From JBMNQI01 sp050944055 (GTDB lineage: Bacteria > Bacillota > Clostridia > Oscillospirales > Oscillospiraceae), in assembly GCA_050944055.1 (NCBI GenBank), contig JBMNQI010000023.1, positions 1-30,789 of the forward strand: a stretch of 30,789 nt of DNA. The letters run 5' to 3'. Each line of letters begins with the position of its first letter. Positions within the stretch are counted from its first letter, which is position 1. The notes under the pieces are model-generated. The model was not told where the DNA came from. It made no database searches and worked only from the letters and a program-made list of their open reading frames with translations. A program made the translations under genes and the position numbers. Of this stretch, positions 15,747-23,430 are shown one piece after another.

Positions 15747-16559
15747 CTAAACTCTCTCGAGAGGAATATCCCCGAGATTAAGGTCTTTGGATGTTTTTAA
15801 GCTGCTGAAGACTTTGGGCTTAAAGCCCTTTTGCTCTATTACAAGGTCGAACAGTCCGACGGGCAGGTCGCGGAACCAGAAATCGCCGTATTCGTCCGTA
15901 ACCGTGCTCCAGAGCTTGCCTCCGGAATTCAGGCGGCATTTGGCGCCGATTATGACTTCTTTTTCGACAGGGTCGTATACGGTGCCCGCAATGAACCGGC
16001 CCGGAATGTTCCTGTAATATACCCTGGGCCTGGAGCCGGTTTCGGGAATCATTACCTCGGCGCCCTCAATAAGGTCCTTAAGCTCTTCCTCCTCGCCGAA
16101 TTTCATTGCGTCGGTGGGGCAGGCCTCGACGCAGCGTGGCAGGGAGTAGCCGTTGTCCAGAAGATGGGCGCAGCCTGTGCATTTCTGGGCGATATTAAGC
16201 TCTTTGTTGAAATAAATCGCGTCGTAAGTGCAGGCGCCGACGCATTCGCCGCAGCCGGTGCATTTTTCCGGATATATGAGGATCAGGCCGTCCTCTCGCC
16301 TTGATATGGCCCCGTGCCTGCAGGCGTCCATGCAGGGGGCATTTCGGCAGTGATTGCAGAGCTTTGCTATGTAGTGTATCTTTACCTTGGGTATGGTCCC
16401 GCATACGTTCTCATGCACCTTGACCCAGAACTGGCCCGTGGGGGGCTGGGGCTTGGCGTACGGCGTCCAGTCGTTTCCCGCGTGTTCGTCCTTGCAGGCC
16501 AGCTGGCAGTTAAAGCAGCCGCTGCATCTTGCCACGTCTATAACAAATGCCTTTGCCAA
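15747..16559 (-). CDS. Transhydroxylase-type small subunit with four Fe-S cluster motifs
   Basis: The 270-residue protein is a paralogue of the small subunit at 11.0 kb. Its N-terminal part carries four complete motifs: C12/15/18/22, C68/71/76/80, C100/103/106/110 and C127/130/143/147. That gives sixteen ligands and so four predicted [4Fe-4S] clusters, as in DmsB- or NrfC-type electron-transfer subunits. A C-terminal beta-sandwich (about 190-270: FIAGTVYDP, GAKCRLNSGG, YGDFWFRDLPVG, FDLVIEQKGFKP) is the AthS-type domain. The start is a TTG two bp after the large-subunit stop, with AAGGAAGG about nine nt upstream inside the large-subunit gene, implying coupled translation. The full cluster set suggests exchange of electrons with an outside partner, unlike the redox-neutral transhydroxylase. 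Confidence 0.86.
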   Translation of the reverse strand: MAKAFVIDVARCSGCFNCQLACKDEHAGNDWTPYAKPQPPTGQFWVKVHENVCGTIPKVKIHYIAKLCNHCRNAPCMDACRHGAISRREDGLILIYPEKCTGCGECVGACTYDAIYFNKELNIAQKCTGCAHLLDNGYSLPRCVEACPTDAMKFGEEEELKDLIEGAEVMIPETGSRPRVYYRNIPGRFIAGTVYDPVEKEVIIGAKCRLNSGGKLWSTVTDEYGDFWFRDLPVGLFDLVIEQKGFKPKVFSSLKTSKDLNLGDIPLERV

Positions 16560-16561
16560 AA

Positions 16562-19294
16562 TTAATCACCTTCCTTGCTTATAAGCCATCCGTCGAGGCA
16601 GACCCCGGCGTCTTTGTCGATTTTACGGTTGAACGCCTCGGGATAATCGCGCTTCCACGCTTCCAGTTCCTCGTCCGTAACCTTTTGAACCTCGACAAGG
16701 AAGCCGCTAACGGCCATTCCTGTCGCGTTTTTTGATGTCATGGACGTGGGGGAAATCGAATTGATGCAGCCTCCGCGGTCGAGCACGCCGGGTATGATGG
16801 GGTCGAGGCGGGAGCCATGGTCGACGTAGCAGGTGTTCGGGATAAGCCTTTCGGTTACGTACGCCGCGCAGAGCACGATTCCGCGCTCGTTAAAGACTTT
16901 AACAATGTCACGGTGCTTTATGCCCCGTTTTTCCGCCTCGCTCGTGTGCAGCCAAACCGGCTCGTACTGGTACCCGTCCTTGGCCCTTATCTTCATAGTC
17001 TCTACTTCGCGGTTCCATATGATGTCGTCGCACTGGGCGTGCATGCGCCAGCGGCCGTGGTTCGACATGCACAGCAGGGGATATTTCTTTGCCCGCTCGC
17101 TTGAGAGCCTTTCGTCATGGCTTTCGCTTTTCTCTATCCATTTCGGGACGGGCCCCCGCTCCGGATCGTCGGGCATGTATTTTTCTATTTCGGTGGACGA
17201 GTATTCAAGAAGCCCTGTCGGCGTTGAAAGCGGGTTATTTTCAGGGTCGCTATAGAACTTAAAAAGACCGGCCGGCAGCTCCTGCACGTCGGGCTTGCAG
17301 GGGACGACGAAAATCTTTTTCTCCCTGAACTCTTCCCAGGACATATAGTCCTCGCAGCCGGTTGCGGCGTAAAAGAACCTGACGCGTTCCTTTTCGCTGA
17401 GCTTGCCGGTGTACGCGTCGTAATACTCTTTCCCGAGCTTCTCGGCCACCTTCGCGCATACGTCGAAATCGGAGAGGGATTCTCCTATGGGCTCGCAGCA
17501 GGGCTCCTCAAGATAGACTGAGACGAAGCCGCCGCTGCTCATATCGTTGCCCAGGTCGTTCATCTCGTGCTTAGTGGCGACGGGAAGTATTATGTCGGCA
17601 AAATAGCAGTCGTTTTCGAGCCAGGGGTGCTGGGCGACTATGCATTCGATTTCGGGGCTCTGCATAGCCTTTATGGTCAGGTTGCCGTTATTCCAGCAGG
17701 TCGTCTGGCACGGGGCGTCCGTCCATATCATGTGAATTTTGGAAAGTCCGGGCCTGGGGTAGACCATTTTTTCAAACTGGTAAACCGTAGTCGGCTTTCG
17801 GTAGTTGTTCTCGTCAGGCTGCTGGCTGGAGCTGAAGCACTGGAGCCCGTACCACTCGGCATGCCCCTCGAGTATGGCCTTATGAATCAGAGTGCGCGGT
17901 ATAAACTGCTTTGGAGCCGGGTACTGCTTGAAAAGCTCGATAAGCTCGGGGGCGCGCTTTTCCTGCTCGGGACTGAGCACAAAGCGCTTCATATTGATAT
18001 CGGGTGCCACATCCCCGTCGACAGGCCGCAGTGCGTCGCATATATGGGGCATTTTGGGCGCAAACACCCCCTGATAAGGCACGGGATAATCCACATTCCA
18101 GAGATTCCACTCTATCATCTTCGCCTGATGCACGCCGGGCTTCCCGAGGCCCTGCATTCCAAGCAGCATGACCTCAAGCCGCGCGGGCTCCGTAGAGTAC
18201 GGGCCTCTTATATAGCAGCCGCCGTTGCCGTGTATTATGCTTGTAATCTTCTTTGCCCAGTCGCGGGCGAGGGCCTTGATGGTCCACTCGGGGACCGCGC
18301 ATTTGGAGCTGGCCCATTCGGGCGTTTTCGGCACGCCGTCCTCTCTCCCGAGCACGTAATCCTCGAACTTATCAAACCCGTAGGCATGTGTCGCTATGTA
18401 TTCCTTATCATATGTGCCTTCGGTAAGCCACACATAAGCTATGGCGAGCTGCAGCGCAGCGTCCGTATTGGGCAAAATCGGTATCCACTTGTCCGCGTGG
18501 ACGGCGGCCCCGTAATTAAGGTCGGGGCAGACATAGACGCTTTTCAGGCCGATTTCGCTCAGCCAGTAGCAAAGGCGGCTGGGCATGTGGCTTACTACGC
18601 CGAGCGGCGTGGTCTCGGGGTCGCAGCCCCAGAAGAGGAGCAGCTCCGAGTTTTTCGCGATATCCGGATAGAGGTTGGTCTGAGGAGCCATCTCGCCGAC
18701 CGGTTCGCAGCCCCAGACGTGCTTCGCTCCCCAGAACCAGCCTTCCCAGCTGTCCATATTGCGCATCTGAAGCGTATATCCGCCCATTAAGGAGAGCAGC
18801 CTGTTGGGGCAGCCGTGGCTCGGCGCGACGTTTTTGCCCTCGCCGTGCATGTCCGCCTGGCAGAGCACGGCCTCCGGCCCGTAGGTCTGCTTCACGCGCC
18901 TCAGCTCATCCGCGACAATCTGCGCCGCCTCGTCCCAGGAAATGCGCACAAAGCCTGATTTTCCGCGGTTCTGCGGGTTCCTCTCGCCTTTAGGGTCCCA
19001 GTCGACCCTTTTAAGCGGCCAGCGGACACGGTTGGGGGAGTAGACCCGGGATTTGTAGCCAAGACCGAACGGCGTGATGGTGACGCGGTCGGGAGCTTTG
19101 AAGCTCTTCCCGCGCGCCTCGATTTTCCACGGGTTGCAGTGTTTGTCCGTGTATTCCTTGTCATAGAAGTACGGCCTTATCCGCGTTATTTTGCCGTCGT
19201 TGGAATCGACAAGGCAGGGGCCTCCGCTCTCCGGACCCATAAGGCTGAAGCTCACAATATTCTGCGCATCGGGTTTAAACTTCTTCGAGTTCAA
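16562..19294 (-). CDS. Second, divergent transhydroxylase/catechol-dehydroxylase-type molybdopterin large subunit
   Basis: This 910-residue DMSO-reductase-family protein is collinear with the AthL-like protein at 11.9-14.6 kb. The Mo-site pair is present as D181-S182 in NMDSWEGWFWG, and H150 lies near the position of the catalytic His. The pocket differs: SSHHSWGLVGY is replaced by QADMHGEGKNVAPSHGC, so the Tyr152 equivalent is missing. There is no N-terminal Cys cluster or Tat signal, so it is a cytoplasmic enzyme in the AthL group. The start is TTG at 19294 with AGGAGG eight nt upstream. The reaction could be hydroxyl transfer or reductive dehydroxylation of another polyphenol; the four-cluster partner favours a net redox reaction. 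It has its own promoter divergent from lysR, hence probable LysR control. Confidence 0.82.
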   Translation of the reverse strand: MNSKKFKPDAQNIVSFSLMGPESGGPCLVDSNDGKITRIRPYFYDKEYTDKHCNPWKIEARGKSFKAPDRVTITPFGLGYKSRVYSPNRVRWPLKRVDWDPKGERNPQNRGKSGFVRISWDEAAQIVADELRRVKQTYGPEAVLCQADMHGEGKNVAPSHGCPNRLLSLMGGYTLQMRNMDSWEGWFWGAKHVWGCEPVGEMAPQTNLYPDIAKNSELLLFWGCDPETTPLGVVSHMPSRLCYWLSEIGLKSVYVCPDLNYGAAVHADKWIPILPNTDAALQLAIAYVWLTEGTYDKEYIATHAYGFDKFEDYVLGREDGVPKTPEWASSKCAVPEWTIKALARDWAKKITSIIHGNGGCYIRGPYSTEPARLEVMLLGMQGLGKPGVHQAKMIEWNLWNVDYPVPYQGVFAPKMPHICDALRPVDGDVAPDINMKRFVLSPEQEKRAPELIELFKQYPAPKQFIPRTLIHKAILEGHAEWYGLQCFSSSQQPDENNYRKPTTVYQFEKMVYPRPGLSKIHMIWTDAPCQTTCWNNGNLTIKAMQSPEIECIVAQHPWLENDCYFADIILPVATKHEMNDLGNDMSSGGFVSVYLEEPCCEPIGESLSDFDVCAKVAEKLGKEYYDAYTGKLSEKERVRFFYAATGCEDYMSWEEFREKKIFVVPCKPDVQELPAGLFKFYSDPENNPLSTPTGLLEYSSTEIEKYMPDDPERGPVPKWIEKSESHDERLSSERAKKYPLLCMSNHGRWRMHAQCDDIIWNREVETMKIRAKDGYQYEPVWLHTSEAEKRGIKHRDIVKVFNERGIVLCAAYVTERLIPNTCYVDHGSRLDPIIPGVLDRGGCINSISPTSMTSKNATGMAVSGFLVEVQKVTDEELEAWKRDYPEAFNRKIDKDAGVCLDGWLISKEGD

Positions 19295-19335
19295 ATCTTC
19301 GGCCTCCTGTTATAGAGATAAATATCTTATATTAC

Positions 19336-19364
19336 ATAATAATTATTATTTATAATAATGTCAA
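19336..19364 (-). promoter_or_regulatory. Promoter of the second transhydroxylase-type operon
   Basis: On the minus strand TTGACA (19359-19364), a 17-bp spacer and TATTAT (19336-19341) lie about 40 bp before the TTG start. The very AT-rich lysR intergenic stretch would also hold LysR binding sites. Confidence 0.65.
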
Positions 19365-19384
19365 TACCTCCGTAATAAAATATA

Positions 19385-19413
19385 TTGACTTAATTATAAA
19401 AATTCTGCATAAT
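19385..19413 (+). promoter_or_regulatory. Promoter of the lysR gene
   Basis: TTGACT (19385-19390), a 17-bp spacer and CATAAT (19408-19413) read divergently from the molybdenum-enzyme promoter, the two -35 boxes being about 20 bp apart. Confidence 0.6.
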
Positions 19414-19437
19414 TCAAATGTGAACATTAAGGAACGG

Positions 19438-20331
19438 GTGATTCTTTTGGATATAAACCAGCTCAAATACTTTGTGTCTGTTGCACAGACGCTGAATTTT
19501 TCGGAGGCGGCAAGGCGCAACGGCATCACTCAGCCCGCGATAAGCCACAGGATCGGCGAGCTAGAAAAATCTCTTGGCGGGGCACTGTTCATACGCAACC
19601 GCCGCAGCGTAAAGCTTACGGACGCGGGGCATAAGTTCCTGCCTTACGCCGTCGAGATTATCGAGATAGCCGAGAAGGCCGCTTACCAGGTCAAGCAGAT
19701 GGAGGACGGGTACAGCGGGCATATTTCCATCTCGGCGCTTACTACCTCAAGCGAGGTTTTGTCTAAATGCCTCGCGGCTTTTTCTAGGAAGTATCCGAAT
19801 ATAACTGTAGATATAAAATTCACCTCGGGAAGAAGCCAGGTCCTGGCTATGAACGAGGAAAAATATGATTTCCACTTTGCCGTAAAGGAAATGGTGCCCG
19901 CAGGCGAGACGTTCGAATATATAATATCGCATACCGACCATCTCTGCGTGGCTTACCCGAAGGGACATCCGCTGGCAAACGAGCCGCTTGACTTTTCAAA
20001 GCTCAAAAACGAGAGGTTTATAGCTGTTTCGGAGACGGACGGGCCGGCTCTGTATAATGAGATCCAAAAGGTCTGCAGGGCCCGCGGATATAAGCCGAAC
20101 ATAACCTGCAAATACGACCGCGCCGAGGCCGTTCTGCTATCGGTCGGCGCAGGGCTGGGGATATCCATTGTGCCTGAAGCTCTGAGCAAAGTGTTTTACT
20201 CGGAGAACGTAAGCTTCACGCGCATACCCGGGGACGACGCGCTTAGGACATACGTAATCGCCTGGCACAGGGATATGGCAAACCCGTCCTCGCGTTTATT
20301 CCTGTCCGTCGTAAAGGAAATCTTCGGGTAA
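19438..20331 (+). CDS. LysR-family transcriptional regulator
   Basis: About 297 residues. The N-terminal winged helix-turn-helix is typical (LDINQLKYFVSVAQTLNFSEAARRN in two blocks, then GITQPAISHRIGELEKSLGG and LFIRNRRSVKLTDAG). A periplasmic-binding-protein-like effector domain follows from about residue 90, with HISISALTT and GAGLGISIVPEAL. LysR proteins usually activate a divergent operon in response to a pathway compound, here most likely the molybdenum enzyme at 16.6-19.3 kb. The start is uncertain: GTG at 19438 follows AAGGA by four nt. A TTG at 19447, which would give the usual short N-terminus, is 13 nt away, and an upstream GTG at 19420 lacks a site. The effector is probably a phenolic substrate, by context only. 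Confidence 0.9.
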   Translation: MILLDINQLKYFVSVAQTLNFSEAARRNGITQPAISHRIGELEKSLGGALFIRNRRSVKLTDAGHKFLPYAVEIIEIAEKAAYQVKQMEDGYSGHISISALTTSSEVLSKCLAAFSRKYPNITVDIKFTSGRSQVLAMNEEKYDFHFAVKEMVPAGETFEYIISHTDHLCVAYPKGHPLANEPLDFSKLKNERFIAVSETDGPALYNEIQKVCRARGYKPNITCKYDRAEAVLLSVGAGLGISIVPEALSKVFYSENVSFTRIPGDDALRTYVIAWHRDMANPSSRLFLSVVKEIFG

Positions 20332-20339
20332 AAACTAAA

Positions 20340-20378
20340 GGCAGTCCTCCCCAGTTGAAAGAAGGACTGCCCGTTTTA
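20340..20378. terminator. Bidirectional terminator between lysR and merR
   Basis: GGCAGTCCT (20340-20348) pairs with AGGACTGCC (20363-20371). It is followed by CGTTTTATTCTTTT on the plus strand and TTTAGTTTTT on the minus strand, and it abuts the merR stop codon. Confidence 0.85.
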
Positions 20379-21185
20379 TTCTTTTATCGGCACCCAAACC
20401 TCGAAAAACCCGGTCAGCACGCCGTTATCAAGGGCGCTGGCCAGCAGGTTGCCCTGAGCGCCGCCGCAGATCTCATATCCGTTTTCATCCGCGTAATCAA
20501 CAATATATTTCAACAGCTTCGGGGAAAACGCGTTTTTGCCTCTGCTTGAAAAAACAGAGTAAATGCTGCGCTGAGACGGTATGTGAACCACCGGAGGCTC
20601 GGCAGGGACATTGAATTCTCTAACATACTCCATGTCAAGCGAAAAGCCCCACTGGTATTCCTCACTTTCGCAGCCTTTAAGCGAATTTTCGGGTATTTCG
20701 AAGCAGCGCGTCACAAAAGGCATATATTTGAGCCATCTCTGGGACAGCTTCTGGAGCTTGGGACTGTTGTCGTATATATAATTATATCTGTGTATATATC
20801 TTATTATCTCAGGGCTATGATCGATGCGGCACTTCCATAGGTTTGGGCGTATCCTTTTAAGGGCTTCCCGGTGCTGCTCGGAACGCCTTAAAAGAAGTTC
20901 GCACCGCCTTATGTTATCTTTAAGGACCTTTTCGTTTTCGGTAAAAATTGCCGATATCTCGCCGGTCGAGCTCTTGTTTATGATTTTCGCGACCTTGTCG
21001 ATAGAGAAGCCGAAGTTTTTAAACCAGATACAGTCCATAAGGAAGTTTATATCCCAGGCCTCATAATACCGGTAATCGTTGTCCTTGTCCTTCACGGGGT
21101 GGACGATGCCCTTCTTTTCGTAATATCGGAGAAGGTCCGGAGATATGCCGAGTATCCTTGAAACATCTCCTATTTTATACTTCAA
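20376..21185 (-). CDS. MerR-family activator with GyrI-like effector domain, probable regulator of the pathway
   Basis: About 269 residues. The N-terminal MerR DNA-binding domain reads YKIGDVSRILGISPDLLRYY, then EKKGIVHPVKDKDNDYRYY and the second helix pair FLMDCIWFKNFGFSIDKVAKI. A coiled-coil linker follows (NEKVLKDNIRRCELLLRRSEQ). The C-terminal 100 residues (EEYQWGFSLDMEYVREF to GFFEVWVPIKE) resemble the GyrI-like small-molecule-binding domain of BmrR-type proteins. Such regulators bind dyads within 19-bp promoter spacers and activate when a ligand binds. The start is TTG at 21185, with GGGGGTG just upstream; the frame continues upstream without a site. The gene lies next to one of three promoters carrying the shared dyad, so it is the best candidate to bind them. 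The ligand is probably an aromatic pathway compound. Confidence 0.87.
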   Translation of the reverse strand: MKYKIGDVSRILGISPDLLRYYEKKGIVHPVKDKDNDYRYYEAWDINFLMDCIWFKNFGFSIDKVAKIINKSSTGEISAIFTENEKVLKDNIRRCELLLRRSEQHREALKRIRPNLWKCRIDHSPEIIRYIHRYNYIYDNSPKLQKLSQRWLKYMPFVTRCFEIPENSLKGCESEEYQWGFSLDMEYVREFNVPAEPPVVHIPSQRSIYSVFSSRGKNAFSPKLLKYIVDYADENGYEICGGAQGNLLASALDNGVLTGFFEVWVPIKE

Positions 21186-21301
21186 GATTTCACCCCCGAT
21201 TATAGTTTCCGGCCTAAGCCTGCTTATTGCGTGCAATTTCCGGTATATGGCCATATGCCGCCCGCCGCGCCACGGCCAATTAATCTCCGCGCGCAGAATA
21301 A

Positions 21302-21329
21302 ATCAGCGCAGATACACATCTGTGCTGAT
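21302..21329. promoter_or_regulatory. Inverted repeat at the merR transcription start
   Basis: ATCAGCGCAGAT (21302-21313) and ATCTGTGCTGAT (21318-21329) form 12-bp arms with one G-T type mismatch and a 4-bp centre. The repeat abuts the -10 box of the merR promoter. Extra half-sites occur as GCGCAGA at 21291 and CGCTGAT at 21345. It is a good candidate operator, unlike the MerR dyad in sequence. Confidence 0.55.
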
Positions 21330-21358
21330 ATTATATAAAAAATACGCTGATTATGCAA
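21330..21358 (-). promoter_or_regulatory. Promoter of merR
   Basis: On the minus strand TTGCAT (21353-21358), a 17-bp spacer and a perfect TATAAT (21330-21335). This implies a leader of roughly 140 nt before the TTG start. Confidence 0.6.
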
Positions 21359-21424
21359 TGATTGTTGGCTTTTTTAAATATAGAATATTGCGCATTTTCC
21401 TGAAAAATTATTGACAAAAAGCGC

Positions 21425-21455
21425 TTGACCTTGGAATTGTTCCAAGGTTTATTCT
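21425..21455 (+). promoter_or_regulatory. MerR-type promoter (site A) of the phloroglucinol operon
   Basis: -35 TTGACC (21425-21430) and -10 TATTCT (21450-21455) are separated by 19 bp. The perfect dyad CCTTGGAATTGTTCCAAGG (21429-21447) is centred in the spacer. This is the clearest of the three related sites. Confidence 0.82.
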
Positions 21456-21530
21456 TATTACAGAGCTCATTTTCGTTTATCTTCAACAAAATGTCTGATT
21501 ATCAAATATTATTATAAGGAGGACACCGAT

Positions 21531-22436
21531 ATGGCATATATGCCGCTTTCAGATTGCAAAATGTATCTTGACGACAGCAAAATGACAAAGATCTACGATC
21601 TCTCAATGCCCTGGGGCGTAGACACACCGCTCTGGCCTTTCCCGGGCCCCCGTCAGGACCTTATATTCCCCAGAGGCCAGTATCTCGGCCGCTTTCATAA
21701 GAGAACCATGACCTATACGGGCACTCTTCACGCCGGCACTCATATGGACGCTCCCAACCACGTGCTGCATGAGGAGGAGGTAGACCGCAAGAGAAACGGC
21801 TATACGCTTGCTGAGATACCGCTTTGCCGCTGCGTAGGCACCGGAGTCATCGTCGATATGAGGTATTTAAGAGATGAGTTCGAGGCCAAGTTCAACGCGG
21901 CCGGCGGCGACCCAAAGAAGTTCCCCGCCGATATCTGGCACATCATTACGCCGGATGAAGTCGAAGCCGCCTGCAAAAAGGACGGGCTTGAAATCCGCGA
22001 GAACGACTGGGTTGTAATCAACACAGGCTTCCACCATTACTGGAGAGTAAACAACGACAAGTATTACAACTACTATCCGGGACAGGGGCCGGAGCTTGCG
22101 CGGTATATGACCGAGGTTAAGCGCATTAAGGGAATAAGCGGAACCTGGGGAGCCACCGACGCGCCGCTTTGGCATCATCCTCTCAAGGAGCAGATGCCCT
22201 GGCTTGAGAACGACTACATAGCCGCCACGGGCGAATCTGCCGCTGTCAAATTCCCCGATTATGAGCCCTGCCACCGCATCTACATGCAGCACGGCTGCTG
22301 CACCGTCGAAAACGCCGGAGGCGACATCGACGAATGCACGGGCAGAAGGATGATAATAGCCGCGTTCCCGTTCCGCTGCGAAATGGCAGACGGAGGCTTC
22401 GTAAGGCTCGTCGCCTGGGAAGAAGGAAGCTTCTAA
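21531..22436 (+). CDS. Cyclase-family metal hydrolase, probable dihydrophloroglucinol cyclohydrolase
   Basis: The 301-residue protein has the cyclase/kynurenine-formamidase metal motif HAGTHMDAPNH at 67-77 (H67, H71, D73, H77) and the entry strand KIYDLSMPWGVDTPLWP. It also has late conserved segments GATDAPLWHHP and AAFPFRCEMADGGFVRLVA. In anaerobic phloroglucinol breakdown an enzyme of this family opens dihydrophloroglucinol hydrolytically to 3-hydroxy-5-oxohexanoate. That role is inferred from neighbouring reductase, dehydrogenase and cleavage enzyme genes. AAGGAGG lies eight nt before the ATG. It is the first gene of the MerR-controlled operon and is followed after two bp by the dehydrogenase. 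Other cyclase-family substrates cannot be excluded from sequence alone. Confidence 0.82.
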   Translation: MAYMPLSDCKMYLDDSKMTKIYDLSMPWGVDTPLWPFPGPRQDLIFPRGQYLGRFHKRTMTYTGTLHAGTHMDAPNHVLHEEEVDRKRNGYTLAEIPLCRCVGTGVIVDMRYLRDEFEAKFNAAGGDPKKFPADIWHIITPDEVEAACKKDGLEIRENDWVVINTGFHHYWRVNNDKYYNYYPGQGPELARYMTEVKRIKGISGTWGATDAPLWHHPLKEQMPWLENDYIAATGESAAVKFPDYEPCHRIYMQHGCCTVENAGGDIDECTGRRMIIAAFPFRCEMADGGFVRLVAWEEGSF

Positions 22437-22438
22437 GC

Positions 22439-23404
22439 ATGAAAAAGTTTGAGGACGTCAATAAAATAGCTGTTTTGGGCGCGGGGACGATGGGGCCGGG
22501 CATCGCGCAGTGTTTTGCGACAGGCGGCTACAACGTGGCCTTATGGACCCGTTCCGAAGCGACGAGGGAAAAAGCCAGGGTAACGCTGCATAAAAACCTT
22601 GAAACCTTCGCCGAGGAGGGCGTGATAGATCACAAAGACATCGAGGCGATTTTCGGCCGCGTTGAATTCCCGCTGACGGTGTCGCAGGCGGTGAAGAACG
22701 CCGAGCTTGTCATGGAGACGATCGTGGAAAACGCCGACGCGAAGAAGGAGCTTTACGCCGAGCTGGACGGGATGCTTCCGGAGGACACGATTATAGCCTC
22801 CAACACCTCGTTTCTCAATATATTTGAGATTATGCCCGAGAGAAGGCTGCCGTGCACTGTGATCGCGCACTGGTATTCCCCGCCTCAGCTCATCCCACTT
22901 GTTGAGGTCGTCAAAAACGAAAAGACCTATCCGGAATACGCCGATATTGCCTTGAAACTGCTTGAAAAATGCGGGAAAACGGCCGTCCCCATGAAGAAGT
23001 TTATACGCGGCTATATTGTCAACCGCATGCAGATGTGCATGAATCAGGAGCTTTTTTACCTGCTCGACAATGATTACTGCACGCCGGAGGATCTGGACAA
23101 GGCCGTCAAGGCCAGCATCATCCCGAGGGCCATGGTTCTCGGCCTGTGCCAGCGCGCCGACTTCGGCGGGCTTGACATGACCGCTAACAACTACAGGAAC
23201 AAGAGCTATCAGCTTCCGCCCGAAAACCCGATGCCCAAGACCCTGGCCGAGCATGTTGAAAAGGGCGAGCTCGGATTTAAGACAGGCAAGGGCTTCTATG
23301 ATTACTCGGGCAAGGATAAGCAGGAGATACTGCGCAAGCGCGACAAGCAGCTGTTTGAGGCGTTCAAGCTGGCCAAGAAACTGATGGAAGACCCGCTTGT
23401 CTGA
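22439..23404 (+). CDS. 3-hydroxyacyl-CoA-dehydrogenase-family enzyme, probable 3-hydroxy-5-oxohexanoate dehydrogenase
   Basis: The 321-residue protein has an N-terminal NAD-binding Rossmann fold with VLGAGTMGPGIA (from 12) and a C-terminal helical domain. The catalytic His-Glu pair is H144 (IAHWYSPPQ) and E156 (LVEVVKN). TGKGFYDYSG lies near the C-terminus. The family oxidises 3-hydroxyacyl-CoA with NAD. Here, between the cyclase and the SDR gene, it is likely to oxidise free 3-hydroxy-5-oxohexanoate to 3,5-dioxohexanoate (triacetate), a role known for a family member in clostridial phloroglucinol catabolism. The ATG at 22439 lies just after the cyclase stop; AAGGAAG is inside the preceding gene. 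A conventional butanoate-type dehydrogenase is the alternative. Confidence 0.83.
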   Translation: MKKFEDVNKIAVLGAGTMGPGIAQCFATGGYNVALWTRSEATREKARVTLHKNLETFAEEGVIDHKDIEAIFGRVEFPLTVSQAVKNAELVMETIVENADAKKELYAELDGMLPEDTIIASNTSFLNIFEIMPERRLPCTVIAHWYSPPQLIPLVEVVKNEKTYPEYADIALKLLEKCGKTAVPMKKFIRGYIVNRMQMCMNQELFYLLDNDYCTPEDLDKAVKASIIPRAMVLGLCQRADFGGLDMTANNYRNKSYQLPPENPMPKTLAEHVEKGELGFKTGKGFYDYSGKDKQEILRKRDKQLFEAFKLAKKLMEDPLV

Positions 23405-23430
23405 CAGAATTTTCAGAAAGGAAATGCTTT

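Larger units (their letters stand above)
21186..21530. other. Regulatory region between merR and the phloroglucinol operon
   Basis: This 345-bp gene-free stretch holds the merR promoter and an overlapping inverted repeat, the MerR-type promoter (site A), and the ribosome site of the cyclase gene. A perfect palindrome ATATGGCCATAT lies at 21245-21256 in the merR leader. Confidence 0.7.

Noticed and set aside
17567..18790. A 407-codon open frame opposite the second molybdenum-enzyme large subunit
   Set aside because: The minus strand encodes a clear DMSO-reductase-family protein through the whole stretch; the antisense text has no recognisable domain.
11876..19294. Assigning the molybdenum enzymes to formate dehydrogenase or DMSO/nitrate reductase
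   Set aside because: Both lack the N-terminal Cys cluster and Tat signal. Both have the Asp-Ser pair in DSWEG and a small subunit with a C-terminal beta-sandwich, which fits the transhydroxylase group.
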